Notes: generated by a model not told the origin, from the sequence alone. A DNA stretch of 64,000 nucleotides from Diplonema papillatum (GCA_030068145.1 JAPJBO010000020.1:434001-498000); one strand, 5' to 3'; positions 9,961 to 21,310 are shown, counted from the stretch's first letter. A program made the numbers and translations.

Positions 9961-10041
9961 AACCTGCTCGTTGAGGTTCCGCTTGAGTGCACGTCACCCG
10001 TGGTTGGCTGTGAAGCAGACCCGTGCCACTCAAGCAGTCGC

Positions 10042-11085
10042 TTACGGAGTGACTCTGACGGTGGCTGAGGCGACAACCGTGTCGGCCGCGCCGTAGTACA
10101 CGACGAACGTGTCCGGGGTCTCGGTGGCGGCGAGGCCGGTGGCGAAGATGACGTTGGGCGTGAACCCCTTCTTTTCGTAAGGCGCCGTCGCGACCATCAG
10201 CGGCTCCGCCGCCCGCGCCAGGACGCGCGTCGGGTCCCCGTAGTCGAGGACCACCCACCCCAACGCACAGCGGCCGTACACGGGGTTCTGCGCCTGGTTG
10301 TCGGTGTTGTAGAGGTACAGGTAGTTCCCATCGGAGAGCCTCACCGGACTCGGACCCGCCGCGACGCCTACCGCGTCCCACATGCCTTTTCGCGGTGCGA
10401 TCAGCGTCTGGTTGGTGTTGGTCCAGGTGAAGAGGTCTGGCGACGTCGCGATCTTCAAGCTCCCCGACAGCCCGTTGTCTGTCAAGAACATGTAGTGCGT
10501 CCCATTGCCCGGCGCCCCGTCCCTGATCACGATGGACGCCCCACCCGGAGCATCCGCGATCTTCCCACGAACCAACCACGCCGACTCGTTCATCGGGTTC
10601 TGCGTTGTCGCCAAGTACGCCTCCTTCACCCCCGGCTGCGACGCGGCGGCAAACGTGAGGTAGTACGTATGGTCCTTCTCTCTGTACACGATACGAGGGT
10701 CCTCCGTGCCATACGCCGCTGCGGGGCCCACGTTATTCGCGCTGAACACGAGCTGGTGCTCGCTCGCGTGCTCCCACACGGCGGCACCAGTCGTGCTGTT
10801 GGTGCCGGTCATCTTCAGGAGGACGAGCTGGGACGGCGTCAAAAACTGCCACTGCTGCTCCGGGCAGCGGTAGACGCTCGGGTACGAGCAGTTCTGCGTG
10901 CGGACGAGGAGGCCCGGCGTGCCGTCGGGCAGCTGCAGGTAGGCGGGGTTGAGGTTCAAGAAGAAGTCCGACGTGCCGAGGGTCCTGCCGACAGACGGCG
11001 GCAGCCGAGCCACGGACACATTGTAGGCCCCCAGGGCGGGGGCGCAGGCCATCAGCAACGCGACGAGGAGCGACCGACGACTCAT
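10042..11085 (-). CDS. Secreted GH130-family glycosidase/phosphorylase-like protein
   Basis: 347 residues from the ATG at 11085; the frame extends 7 codons further only with a GTG start. Residues 1-20 form a signal peptide (MSRRSLLVALLMACAPALGA). The rest reads as the five-bladed beta-propeller of family GH130: GTEDPRIVY at about 126-134, GPSPVRLSDGNYLYLYN at about 244-260, YEKKGFTPNVIF at about 303-314, and the closing YYGAADTVVA at about 330-339. GH130 members are inorganic-phosphate-dependent mannoside phosphorylases or hydrolases acting on beta-mannosides. The signal peptide and several N-glycosylation sequons (NCS, NST, NES, NGT, NQT) suggest a lumenal or secreted protein, where hydrolysis may be likelier; that is inference. 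Length fits the family. Repeat P overlaps the 5' flank, and duplicates of its 3' end follow downstream. Confidence 0.85.
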   Translation of the reverse strand: MSRRSLLVALLMACAPALGAYNVSVARLPPSVGRTLGTSDFFLNLNPAYLQLPDGTPGLLVRTQNCSYPSVYRCPEQQWQFLTPSQLVLLKMTGTNSTTGAAVWEHASEHQLVFSANNVGPAAAYGTEDPRIVYREKDHTYYLTFAAASQPGVKEAYLATTQNPMNESAWLVRGKIADAPGGASIVIRDGAPGNGTHYMFLTDNGLSGSLKIATSPDLFTWTNTNQTLIAPRKGMWDAVGVAAGPSPVRLSDGNYLYLYNTDNQAQNPVYGRCALGWVVLDYGDPTRVLARAAEPLMVATAPYEKKGFTPNVIFATGLAATETPDTFVVYYGAADTVVASATVRVTP

Positions 11086-11139
11086 TCTGTACCCCCGCTT
11101 TTGCACCCAGATTCACCTGTGTGTTTCGAGTGAAAGTTC

Positions 11140-11262
11140 TTTTAGAGAGGTTTATGCCCTGTAAACTTGTCTTCATGCACCCAGTGGTGAGTTGATGCTG
11201 ATCGTCCGTGACTTCGTGTATGAGCGCGGTTATGTTTAGTGCAAGCCCCAACTCCAGCTAGA
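11140..11262 (-). repeat. Dispersed repeat P (inverted copy)
   Basis: The reverse complement matches 56650-56755 (GGAGTTGGGGCTTGCACT, ACGATCAGCATCAACT and TAAACCTCTCT). A diverged third copy is near 29870-29925. It lies in the 5' flank of the GH130 gene. Confidence 0.75.
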
Positions 11263-11809
11263 GTTTCCGAGACGGGCACTGCACGTTAGTCGACGATAAC
11301 GTCTTCGCCGTCATCGTCATCAACCCCGTCCGGTGACAGCGCCGATGAGTACTTGTTCTCACCAGGCAAAAGCCCCATGAAGTGTCCGGCTCTTCGGAGG
11401 AATAGCTGAGTAGCATACCTCCGGAGTGGTCTGCGTTGCTCCTTTATTCTTCCCTGTAATGGGCTGCACTGAACAACCCATCGACGGCAATGACAGCGAC
11501 AACACAACGAAGCCACAAGACTACGAATGGCCCTGTGTTACTGCTATACCGAAGGGGGTCATTTCCAGTCTGCAGAGCACCACTCTCTCTTCCACAAGTC
11601 GGAGAAGGCGCGGAACACCGACTCCCAATCACTCCTTGACTCGAGAGGGAAAGTCAGTAAGTTGCCCCATCAAAACGACTTCAGGGTCGAATCCTTTCAG
11701 CATAATAATATATTGTGGTGGCGGTGCCGCGACAACCACGTGCTGTGCACTCTCAGCAGGATAATTGGCTTCTTTGAACGGTGAGCCACATGATTCCCAT
11801 GATAGCCCA
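11263..11809. other. Intergenic, no gene recognised
   Basis: No supported gene or strong repeat on either strand. Confidence 0.45.
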
Positions 11810-11980
11810 CACCCCGGACTCCCACTCCGCATTGCGGGAGTGGTTTTGCGGTCGTTTGTGCGGTCGGCCTCACTCCCTCAATGCGGGAGTGGCACTCCTT
11901 CAATGAGGGAGTGGCCACTCCCGCACTTCTCACTCCCGCATTGACTTAGTATATGGCTGCTGAAGTCCGGGATGCACAAA
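11810..11980 (+). repeat. Repeat J, GCGGGAGTG palindromic family (copy 1)
   Basis: Multiple GCGGGAGTG / CACTCCCGC words in both orientations, able to fold on themselves, ending in CATTGACTTAGTATATGGC. Related copies are at 16505-16830 (partly inverted) and 20680-20790. Confidence 0.8.
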
Positions 11981-12242
11981 CGTACACTCGGCGCCACCAT
12001 GTTTCCTCAGTCAGAGAGGATGTGCGGGCCGCAATCTTTAATGGGAGCCAGCCTAGGAGTCCCTTCATGAGTCAAACCCAGGTGCGCCACTGCCACAATT
12101 GCACAGCCGACCTTCGTAGCTGAGATCCTCCGCGGTTCCCTCGACGTCGCGTGCGACCTTGAGTACCGCCGCGAGTCGGCGGTTGTTTGCGGTGAATGAA
12201 AGAAGGGACGGGACATCCTCTTCACCCGAGTTGCTTCGGCAT

Positions 12243-12371
12243 TTTTGTTGAACGCTTACGCCCGCCACTGAACCCAGATTCACCTGTGTTTCGTGTGGGC
12301 TACCTCCTTTGATCTTTTGCAGCTGGCAGCCTCCTCCAGTATTTCCAACAAAGCAGGTGCTTATACAAAAA
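12243..12371 (+). repeat. Short dispersed repeat A (5'-truncated copy)
   Basis: Begins at the TTGTTGAACGCTTACGCCCG centre and runs to the CAGGTGCTTATACAAAAA end; the first 80 bp are missing. Confidence 0.85.
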
Positions 12372-12929
12372 GAAAAAGTTGTAAGGTGCAGAGAATACAA
12401 ACCAGAGAGTAGGCCAGCTGGGACTAAAAAATATATGAACAAGACAGACAAAATGGGAAAAGGTAGAGAAGAGGAGAGACAGGAGTCGTGACATGAGCAA
12501 GGACAAGAGGTCGGGGTCGGAAGGGGTAACAAGGAAGAAGCAGACAAATAAGAACAACAGAACTGAGGATGGGAAGACGGGAGGGGGGGGCAGCGCTCTT
12601 GTTAAGGATCAGCCACTTTGGCCGGATGGCCGGATAAACGAGACCCCCCCCACCGTACAGTGCAGTTGCCTTGGAAGCTGGGTGGTCAAATTCTCTAAGG
12701 TGAAATGGTCAAAATTTCCTGGCAAAAATGGGCCCACAAAATTTTTCCAAAATGTGGTATTTGGGGTATTTTTCAAGCAAGCTACTTTGTTTCTCTGGAC
12801 GGATTGGGAGCGGCAAACCTGTCGTTCCGATTGTTATTAGTCTTCAAAGAAACAAGTTTCTTTTCTACAAAAAGTACGTGCGCTCGGCTAAGGCCGGCGC
12901 GTGGCGAGACTGGAGGCAGCAGTTATAGT
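12372..12929. other. Intergenic, no gene recognised
   Basis: A/G-rich stretch (12370-12560) followed by AT-rich sequence. I see no gene. Confidence 0.45.
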
Positions 12930-13245
12930 TCGGGGAACAGTAAAGTTCGGGCGAAGCTAAGTTCGAGTGATGCTAAGTTCGGGCGTTGCTAAGCGCTCAG
13001 GCTGCGCTGGTACTAAAAAACAGTTCGGGCACGAAGCGAAGTTCGGCCAGGGTGGTAAAGTCCGGGTGAAGCCAAGGTCGGTGCTCGTGCCCGGGGGGGG
13101 GCACCCCCCCGACCCACCGAGTGCGGGAAAAGTTTGGCGCTGGTACCCGGGTGGGCGCCCCCCCCCCGCCGCCCCCCGGCGAAGCAAAAAAAAAGTTCGG
13201 GCGCAGCTAAGTTCTGGTGAAGCTCAGTTCCGACGATAATAAGTT
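12930..13245. repeat. Degenerate AAGTTCGGGCGAAGCT minisatellite
   Basis: A loosely repeated word of about 15-16 bp (AAGTTCGGGCGAAGCT and variants) interrupted by C- and G-runs near 13095-13190. Frames across it are artefacts. Confidence 0.7.
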
Positions 13246-13516
13246 CGACAGGTAGCGTCCCCCCTCCACAGTGAAAATAGCCTGTATATAGGGGGGGAAA
13301 ATGTTTCTCGGGTTTGAAGAGCGCGTGGTGCTTGCACCACTGAGGCCAGGTTATTTAACCGCGGATTTAGTGAAGGATTGTTCAGGAAACGGTCGCGAGC
13401 GAAACCCGACCAGGGGGGGGGGGGGTCAGGTCAGATTCTGCCAACGACTCCGCAATCTGGCCGCTTAGGGCCACCCCTGGGGGGGGGGGTTAGCTAATAA
13501 AATTAAAAAGGTGTTT

Positions 13517-13640
13517 TGACTAGTCATTTTACTAGTGAAAAAGCATGACTAGTGCACTAGTAAAAATGACTAGTGCACTAGTAAAAACACTAGTAAAAAT
13601 GACTAGTGCACTAGTCAAAATGACTAGTGTCCTAGTAGAA
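13517..13640. repeat. ACTAGT palindrome array (left)
   Basis: Ten ACTAGT hexamers in about 125 bp, spaced by A- or T-runs, including several copies of the 18-nt palindrome TGACTAGTGCACTAGTCA or its core. It mirrors the array at 15890-16027. Confidence 0.9.
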
Positions 13641-13999
13641 ATCCACCTGTTCCGAACCGAAATCTGGGCTGGTTTGTAAATTTCAGAGGGTCCCACCGCA
13701 CAACTGTACCCTACCGTTGCGCTTGCTACCGTGTTCCGAATAATGTTGGACCGGGAAAAAGTTGAAATACTTTTCAAACCCCCAAAACCTGGGCCAAAAG
13801 TCCAAAAAGGTTCTGGTCCAAGTATTTTACAGTAGTAGCAGGTTCACGCCCATAAGGAAGTTTAGAATCCGGGAATACGATAGGATATGATACATGTGGT
13901 GTCTACAGTCAAGGGCGCGCCCAAGTCCGTTAACAGCGCCCTACAACTTGGAGAAGGTACTACTTTAGCCAGACTCAAGGTGGCGAGTCGCTGAGCGTA
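13641..13999. other. AT-richer sequence inside the ACTAGT pair
   Basis: No gene. Contains CCAAAAGTCCAAAAAGG-like words that recur near 14530-14600. Confidence 0.4.
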
Positions 14000-14029
14000 G
14001 TCGGCACGCGGCATCGCTGGGTCTTACGG

Positions 14030-14235
14030 AGCAGGGCCACCGGCATGCCGCGGAAGGACTCGACCTTCCTGGCCGCCGAGTTTTTGCCGCGGTGTTTTTG
14101 ACGCGGTGGATGCCGACGACAGCGGGCTGCTGACGTTCAAGGAGTTGATCAAGTATAGCCGGTCCCGGACGTCGTGTTCCGGCACGTGGTCGGCGACGGG
14201 GGCAATCTCATGAGTCGCCCCCGCCATGCTCACCC
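14030..14235 (+). pseudogene. EF-hand remnant
   Basis: Codons at 14109-14144 encode DADDSGLLTFKE, a complete canonical EF-hand calcium-binding loop (D1, D3, S5, L7, T9, E12), flanked by VFDAV and LIKYS as expected for the two helices. Upstream, STFLAAEFLPR would continue the entering helix but lies in another frame, so a 1-nt insertion in the TTTTT run near 14095 is likely. The frame stops about 60 nt after the loop. The source could be any EF-hand protein. It lies on the plus strand with no ATG, promoter or partner EF-hand, so I call it a fragment. Confidence 0.6.
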
Positions 14236-14286
14236 GAGCTGCTTGTCTACGCGACCCAGGCTATGCCCATAGTCATGATCGAGCAC

Positions 14287-14354
14287 CACGGGTTTTAAGG
14301 ACAAACAGAAACTAAACGTGCACCACGGGTTTTAAGGACAAACAGAAACTAAAG
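14287..14354 (+). repeat. 33-bp direct duplication
   Basis: Two adjacent copies of a unit beginning CACCACGGGTTTTAAGGACA. Confidence 0.85.
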
Positions 14355-15889
14355 GTAACCTAAAAAAAAAAAACCAATTTGGACGCGTTTCGGCCCGGAA
14401 TTCGGGAAGCTTTGAAATGTTCGTACATTCTGCCGGTCCCATCATTTGTGTAACGGAAACACGAAACGAGTGCAAAAGCTGCTTGGGTCAGACTTCAAAA
14501 TACCGCCAAAAAGTGAAAACCCCAGGGAAAAGTCCAAAACTTTCAGAACCTCCAAAAAGTCCAAAAAGAAATTCCGGTCCAAAGAAATTCCGGTCCAATT
14601 ATTTTTCCGAACGCAGTTCCCAACGCGATTCCTTACTGTGCGATAGACGAAAGCTGGGGGCCAGTTGTCTGCCACGAGCGTCATTCAACAAAGCCAGTTC
14701 TGCAGGAATAAGTCACGATTAGTCGCCGGTTTGTGTTTTGCGGCTGAACATGCAGAACTGTGGTCGCTTTTTTGGACCCCCACTCTTCCCCCACAGGAAT
14801 CGGGCTGAGTATTGAGTTCTGTAAAGTGCAAGTGCCATGAAGGCAGGCGAGCACCACGGCTGAGTACGGGGAGTTTCTGGGAATGTGTTGCCTACTAGTG
14901 TTATACAGCTTGCCTGCCTCATGCTCTTCCGCACTTACTACTAGTAGCTCCCAATGCCCGATAGACAGTGCGATGTGAGTTCAAGCTACTTCGAGGCGAT
15001 GATTTCAATCGTCGTATGTGAACAACCGAAGATGGGAAAAGAATTGTTTCCACAAAAAGTACACCGGCTACGCGATTCACCGTGCGGTAGACCCGACGAG
15101 TAGAAACCAGAACCTGCTGGTGTCCCACCCGACGAAAGCTTAATGGTCGTCTGCACGTCCCGAAAAGACAAAGAAACGTGACTTCCAGGCATTCGAAATG
15201 CCCGGACAAAGCACCACGACGTGTTGACTGGCACACAACGCGCGCGCCACAGGCTACAAGAATGGTTTTCCGCGGCGGCGTGAAAGAGGAAGTCTCCAAG
15301 CACGCAATGAGAGAGTGCCTCCAACACTAGAAAGCGGAGCACGTAGCAGTGAGCAACTATTTGTGGAATGTGCACAACACAAAGCCTTGCATGCAAACAG
15401 TTCACAGGCGGACAAAGCCAGCACCTGTTGCACATTCATGTTGGGAAGCTCGGCAAGAAGACCTGCCGACCATCTCTCATTTCTTCGTGGGTTTTAGGGA
15501 ACCCACTACTGTAAATGCACTGTGTCCGGTGCGATGCCAAGGCGATAGGAGCGCCATGAGCGACAAGCCGAATCTACGGACCAGAGTTTGAATGTGGTCG
15601 GAACCCCGCATTATGTCCAGTGTCTGAGACCTGTCACGACATGTCTCTGACCTCACCGTAGGGATAGCACTGTCGTTTGCACTATGTTTGCTAAGCCATA
15701 CAAGCTCAGGAACTTTCCCAAGAAACCAACCAAAAACCTCGCAACTCGGCCTGTCTCTCGCGAAAACTGGGGTTGCCCAGGTGGTTTGTGGTGTCTCGGC
15801 ACCGGTGGTCACGGTAGTGCCGTGAAACCCCTCGAAAACTCTCGAAACACCCAGGATTTGGGTCCAGGTTGGGTGGATTTTGTCTAAAT
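14355..15889. other. Intergenic inside the ACTAGT pair
   Basis: No gene supported. The segment 14807-14855 matches 45312-45355 (AAGTGCAAGTGCCAT), a short dispersed repeat C. Confidence 0.4.
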
Positions 15890-16027
15890 CACTAGTCATT
15901 TTTACTAGTGCTAGTCATTTTTACTAGTGCACTAGTCATTTTTACTAGTGGCACTAGTCATTTTACTAGTCAAAATTTTGACTAGTAAAAACACTAGTCA
16001 AAGTCAAAAAAGTCCTTGACTAGTGCA
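15890..16027. repeat. ACTAGT palindrome array (right), with a 30-bp perfect palindrome
   Basis: Ten ACTAGT hexamers. Positions 15961-15990 form a perfect 30-bp palindrome centred on AAAATTTT. The array has the same composition as the one at 13517-13640, bracketing about 2.25 kb. Confidence 0.9.
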
Positions 16028-16504
16028 CCGTGCGGCTGATGGATGGATGGATGGTTCTTAACAAGATGCCTTGAGGGGGGGAGAGAAGAAGACAGCGAAA
16101 AGGAAAGCAGAATATTCTGAGGGGGAAGATCGAAAGGGGAAACGAGTAGAAGCGGGTTCTTCGGAAAGTAATAACTTGTTTCCACCAAGCTCTTCGAGCT
16201 GGCTGCATGCCTCATGAAGTCCTTCTCGGTTGACAGAAGGCAAAGCCAGAGTGACGGGGCGCCATGGAGGTATCAAGCCCCGCGACGACGAGCGGTGTCG
16301 TGTCAAGGAACAGAGGATGCTGAGACTTTCCGAGGCCGGTATTTGCAGCGACCCTTTGCGCTCGACGCGTCCGCGCTCCATTCTTTTCTTCTTCAATGGG
16401 CCAAGTTTGGATCCTCTTTACGCATCTTTTTCCGTTCGCCTGTTTTCGGCTCTCGTGTTCGGAACCTCCGTGGAGCACAGACATTCACGGCGGACTACAC
16501 CACA
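16028..16504. other. Intergenic, no gene recognised
   Basis: Short, mostly antisense-overlapping frames; nothing recognisable. Confidence 0.4.
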
Positions 16505-16830
16505 GGTTAGGGGAGTGAATGCGGGAGTGAAATACTCGAGGGGCTGCCTTGTGCTTACTTCGAAGGAGGCTAGAGGGGGAGAAAACAATACAACTACAAA
16601 GTGGGTCTTTTTTGTTGAACGCTTACGCCCGCCACTAAACCCAGATTCACCTGTGTTTCGTGTGGGCTACAGCACATTTACCTCCTTTGATCTTTTGCAG
16701 CTGGCAGCCTCCTCAAGTATTTCCTACAAAGCAGGTGCTTATACAGAAAAAGTGCGGGAGTGGGACTCCCGCAATGCGGGAGTGACCCCGATCGCACAAA
16801 CGACCGCACCAACTCCCCCATCCGGTGGAG
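16505..16830. repeat. Repeat J interrupted by a full repeat A
   Basis: GCGGGAGTG words flank both sides of a complete repeat A (16531-16747). The right flank reads GCGGGAGTGGGACTCCCGC and then matches the reverse complement of 11840-11890. Repeat A therefore inserted into an existing J copy. Confidence 0.8.
16531..16747 (+). repeat. Short dispersed repeat A (full copy)
   Basis: Complete 215-bp unit from AAATACTCGAGGGGCTGCC to CAGGTGCTTATAC. The two ends are imperfect inverted repeats (AAATACTCGAGGGGCTGCC against GGCAGCCTCCTCAAGTATTT), and an inner pair (CGAAGGAGGCT against ACCTCCTTTGATC) extends the fold. About 27 bp follow the right inverted repeat and end in A residues. Confidence 0.9.
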
Positions 16831-18836
16831 GAGTCCGCCGTGTTTAAACTGAACCGGAGAATAAATGGTGCCATCGACCGTGGTGTACCATGGCGCACTG
16901 TGACGGTACGCAAAGAATCTGCAGCCAGATAACCTGCATGACCGTGGCGGCCAGCGGCAGGCAACCAGCTGTAGTTTCAGGGGAATAGGGATGTACTAAA
17001 TGTTCCCGCTAGGAAAACTCGCGCTGGAAAGAACCGCAACGCCACCCCCTCAATGATAGTAGGCTCACGAACACCTTCTCACGAACTTCTGTTGCAGTGT
17101 TCGTGTTCGAGGAAGATGAAAAGGGATGCCAAAATCAATCCGTCCTGGCTTCGGGGTTCGGAAACTGGGCATCCAGAGCAAAGACACGTCACAAAAGATG
17201 AATGTTTGCTGCTGTGAAGAGATGTGTTACGAAGTCTTTGGAAGAAGCACCAGGTTTCCCATTTTGGGGTCGTAAAACTCTCGAGTATGACCCACGGATT
17301 CCCCCAGGAAGGCTTTCTGCGCGATCAACAACCTGGCTATCTTGACTACCATCGCGAAGATTCTGAACACGTGAGAGTGGTTGGACTAATCTATTGAGCT
17401 TGCATGCGCGGGGGGCGGACAGCCTTGTTATGAAAGTGCAAAGGCTCACTGCACGATAAGCATTGCAAAACATTGGAATACTACATCTTCCTAACTTGCA
17501 GCGGGCCGGGCCTGCTTGAATTGATATCAACCAAAAATGAGAGAGAGAGAGAGAGACGAGTTGGAGTGCAGGGACCATCTCTGCGAGGAGTTTCCGGTCG
17601 CCTCACTGCCACGTACTACCAAGGCGGGCGTAGGTCGTTCCGTCCGAGGCGCGGTGCGATAATCTTTGATTTCTCGTTCGGGGAGTGCCGTGGCAGCCAA
17701 TGACTTCCCTCGATCCTGAGACGGCATCGTTTACAGCAGTGGACTACGAAGATATCTGATCATCTTGGATCCCCACGCTCGGGCCGCGGCCCCGTCACCG
17801 AGGGTGATGGCGTCGGTGTTGACACAACCGGGGCCGATCTGGCAGGCGGGCGAGCCTGTTTCGCGGGGAGCACCGTCTTGACGCGTCGTGGGCACTCTTC
17901 TTCTTGGCAATTGCACAAGATGATACGGCATCTCAGTACAGAACATCGGGTTTGTCAGTGTGATCGGTTTCTCACTTGTTTCCGCGCTGTCTCTTTTCAA
18001 GTTCGGAATTCTGATCAACTATAATATTATCTATACACAGACACGTGCTGTCTACGTCGTTTGTAGCCTTCCCCCCCCACACTACATATAGGGCGACCGT
18101 CGTTAGTACGAACAACAGGTCGCTTGGTTCGTGTGTGCCGGTTGATCGACTTGGTATCGGGTTCGGAATCCTTATCAACCAACACACACACACACTCACG
18201 AACTCCCCCTATCGAGGCCCCAGAAGGCGCGGTGAATACTTCCCGCCCGGAGTGGTTTGCTCGCATCATAGAAAGACGCGATGCAGTGAGTGTGTCAGAA
18301 AGCGCCTCCCGGCGGAGACCTGCTCAAGCAGCATCATCACGGATCGGATGGTCTAAGGCCGCGGATGCACTTTTGCGCAGCTCACAGCCTAGGACGCTGC
18401 GGCGATTGCGTAGCCGCTAACGAAGCATTAGCCAGCTGCTGCTCGAAGCATCACGCAAACAGGAGCGAACAGAGACACCCCTACTCCCCCCCCAGCCCGG
18501 GGATGCGTCGGCCGTCACTTAGCCGTATATGAGCGTGGTCGTACTTTCGTGAAGGGAGGCACCACGATAAAACGGGTCCGCAACGCACACATACGCAAGC
18601 GGAATATGTACACGAATGGGGCGGATTTTGGATTCGTTGAATCCGCATGCAAGGATATTTGGTCTTGCGCTTTGCCCACTTCTATATTTTTGGCAGGTTT
18701 CCTTTGCACTCACTGAGCCGTGACTCGTGTGTGTGCGAAGGACCTGTTTTGCATCTTTATATGGCAGGTTCCAATGCTGCTAACTTTCTTTTTTGTACTG
18801 ACATCATGCTGTGCAGTGACATGTCCAGCGTGGTCC
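16831..18836. other. Intergenic, no gene recognised
   Basis: Contains repeat I (GTGCAGGGACCATCTCT, 17540-17600; also at 20396 and diverged at 29520) after a short GA run. No domain is recognised in any frame. Confidence 0.4.
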
Positions 18837-19056
18837 AAAATACTCGAGGGACTGCCTTGTGCTCATTTCGAAGGAGGCTAGAGGGGGAGAAAACAATACA
18901 ACTACAAAGTGGGTCTTTTTTGTTGAACGCATACGACCGCTAAACCCAGAATTCACCTGTGTTTCGTGTGGGCTACAGCACATTTACCTCCTTTGATCTT
19001 TTGCAGCTGGCAGCCTCCTCAAGTATTTCCTACAAAGCAGGTGCTTATACAAAAAA
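18837..19056 (+). repeat. Short dispersed repeat A (full copy)
   Basis: Nearly identical to the copy at 16531, with CGAGGGACTGCC in the left end and an A-run at the right end. Confidence 0.9.
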
Positions 19057-20679
19057 ACAAAGAAATCGGCCGCCCCCCAGCGCAAACAAGAAAGAGAAAA
19101 TAAAAACTTGTTTTACAGCAGAAGAAAGACGAACGAGTTCAGCAAAGGGCACGAAACCCGGTGCTGACTGACTACCGTAGCGAACTGTTAAACGGTCACG
19201 TGGACAGCAACCCTGCCCCAGCGCCATGCCCGTGACTCACATGTGGCGCGAGAGAAGGAAGAGCACTGAGGCTTTCGGCGCAATTGCGCATTTTAAAGGA
19301 GATTTCTTAAGGGCACACACAGCACCACGGAGGAGAGCCAGTATCAGTGTGGGGATCACAAGCGCGATTCGTGGCACCAGATACGCTTTCGGACCTCGTG
19401 CGAAGAGAGAGAAAAAGAAAAAGAGAGAGAAAGAGAGGCAGTCACGCCTTACTTAGCAGTCCGGGGAGGGTTCTCTTAAGCATCGCTACCGCGCTGACTC
19501 TTCCGAGAGAGGGAGAATCTCGTGTCTTACTAACTAGAAACTGCTCATTGTGGGCCTATTTGAGATTGGGTTTCTTCACACTCTACTATCGCAACCACAC
19601 GAGTCGGGTCATGCGCTGTACATGACACTGTACATGTGCACCGCAAACTACTGTAGCTTGCACCGAAGATGCAGGATGTGGGAGAGCCGTATTTCTAGCT
19701 CACGCGCTCCGACCGGCCTCGTCGCTGATCTCAGAGGCGGCTGGCCGTAGCCGGAAATGCTTTGGAATAAAAGTGCCATATGTGTAAGTTAATTTCGTGT
19801 CGACGGTGCGTCCGAGGCTCGACCGTCATTGCGGGTGGGCTTCCGCTTCCGATTGCGTGCTCTGACGCGCATGCTGGGTCGTGACTGGTTGCTACACCAG
19901 GCTTTTCTGTACAAAGACCCGCGGCATGCGCTTCCGATTGCATGCTCAGACGCACACGCATGCACTACGTATGTAGGTGTACCATGTACTGGTACGTGGT
20001 ATGCGGTACGCAGGACCCAAGGATCCCGGCATCACGCACCTGTGCATCAGCGCATGTGCATACGCGTAGTGCACTGTGTACACTACACCACAGGATACCA
20101 TACACCTAGTAGAGCACCTAGGAGGATGCTGAGGGCACCGTGTGGCCCGTCTGCGTATCCATCCTAGTGTACCACTTAGGAGAGGCACATACTGGGTCGC
20201 GACGTTGGAACGCCAGTCTTTTCTGTACAGCAGACTTCGCAGATTTCCAACGATGCGTTTCCGATCAGGCAAGGAGACAGTTGCACATGGGAATCTACGT
20301 CGTAACCGTCCATCAGGCGTTGTCTAATCGAAGTCCGGGCAGCCCTGTGTGGAGGTGGCAACAATTGCAGAGCGCGCCTGTAGGAAAGAGGGAGAAAGAG
20401 ACGAGTTAGAGTGCAGGGACCATCTCTCCGGGGAGTTTCCGGTCTCCCCACTTCTCTTCGTGCTGCTGCGGCGGGCGTAAGTCGCTCCGGAGGCGCGCTG
20501 CAGGTTGCGGCTCTGCTACAGTGAGCGGCACCGGAGTTGGTGCTGCAGGTGGTGGCGCTCCGGCCGGCGGGTGAGAAGTATGATAGAGGACAGTGGTTCC
20601 AGGATCCTTGGTCCGTCCCCCCTTTCTGGGAAATGACGACCTTGTGCGCCGGGACCGCATCGAAGGACTTTTGTCCCCC
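19057..20679. other. Intergenic, no gene recognised
   Basis: Holds a second copy of repeat I (20396-20450) and two diverged copies of a TTTTCTGTACA-containing word (about 19900 and 20215). I see no gene. Confidence 0.4.
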
Positions 20680-20790
20680 ACAATGCGGGAGTGGGACTCC
20701 CGCAATGCGGAAGTGAGACTCCTCATCAGTGCGGGAGTGCTGTTTCACTCCCGCATTGACTTAGTATATGGCTGCTGAAGTCCGGGGTGT
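20680..20790 (+). repeat. Repeat J (copy 3)
   Basis: GCGGGAGTG/CACTCCCGC words followed by the same CATTGACTTAGTATATGGC end as at 11931. Confidence 0.8.
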
Positions 20791-21002
20791 AGGGTTAAAG
20801 CTTTCTGTTGAGCACGTACGCCGCAACCAGGGTACTATGGGAGGTGGTCCTGGGGGTGTTCTGGTCAGCGCATCCTTTCGGTAGCTCGAGGCGGAGCTGA
20901 CACACGTCCGCAACCTTGTCCAAACGGATCTGCCCTCCAGCGCCTCCGGCGCCTTCGCGCGCACCGCTGTAGATATTACGCAGAGATGACGACCGCCCCC
21001 CA

Positions 21003-21310
21003 CCTATCTTGCCTGGAAACGGTGTGTTTTGCGTTTTTCCGATAGAGGACTACACGCGCGGTCGCTGTAGATCCGACCACCCCCCCGCCTATATTTCCTG
21101 GAAACGGTGTGTTTTGCGTTTTTCCGATAGAGGACTCGTACACGCGCGGTCGCTGTAGATCCGACCACCCCCCCGCCTATATTTCCTGGAAACGGTGTGT
21201 TTTGCGTTTTTCCGATAGAGGACTCGTACACGCGCGGTCGCTGTAGATCCGACCACCCCCCCGCCTATATTTCCTGGAAACGGTGTGTTTCGCGTTTTTT
21301 CCGATACCGT
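21003..21310. repeat. 86-bp minisatellite, about 3.5 units
   Basis: Tandem units containing GGAAACGGTGTGTTTTGCGT and CGCGGTCGCTGTAGATCC, nearly identical. The similar minus-strand frames across it are artefacts of the repeat. A degenerate repeat-A tail (ACAAAGCGGGCGCATATT) follows near 21340. Confidence 0.9.

Noticed and set aside
21003..21310. CRISPR-like array
   Set aside because: Units are contiguous 86-bp tandem copies with no unique spacers; eukaryotic context.
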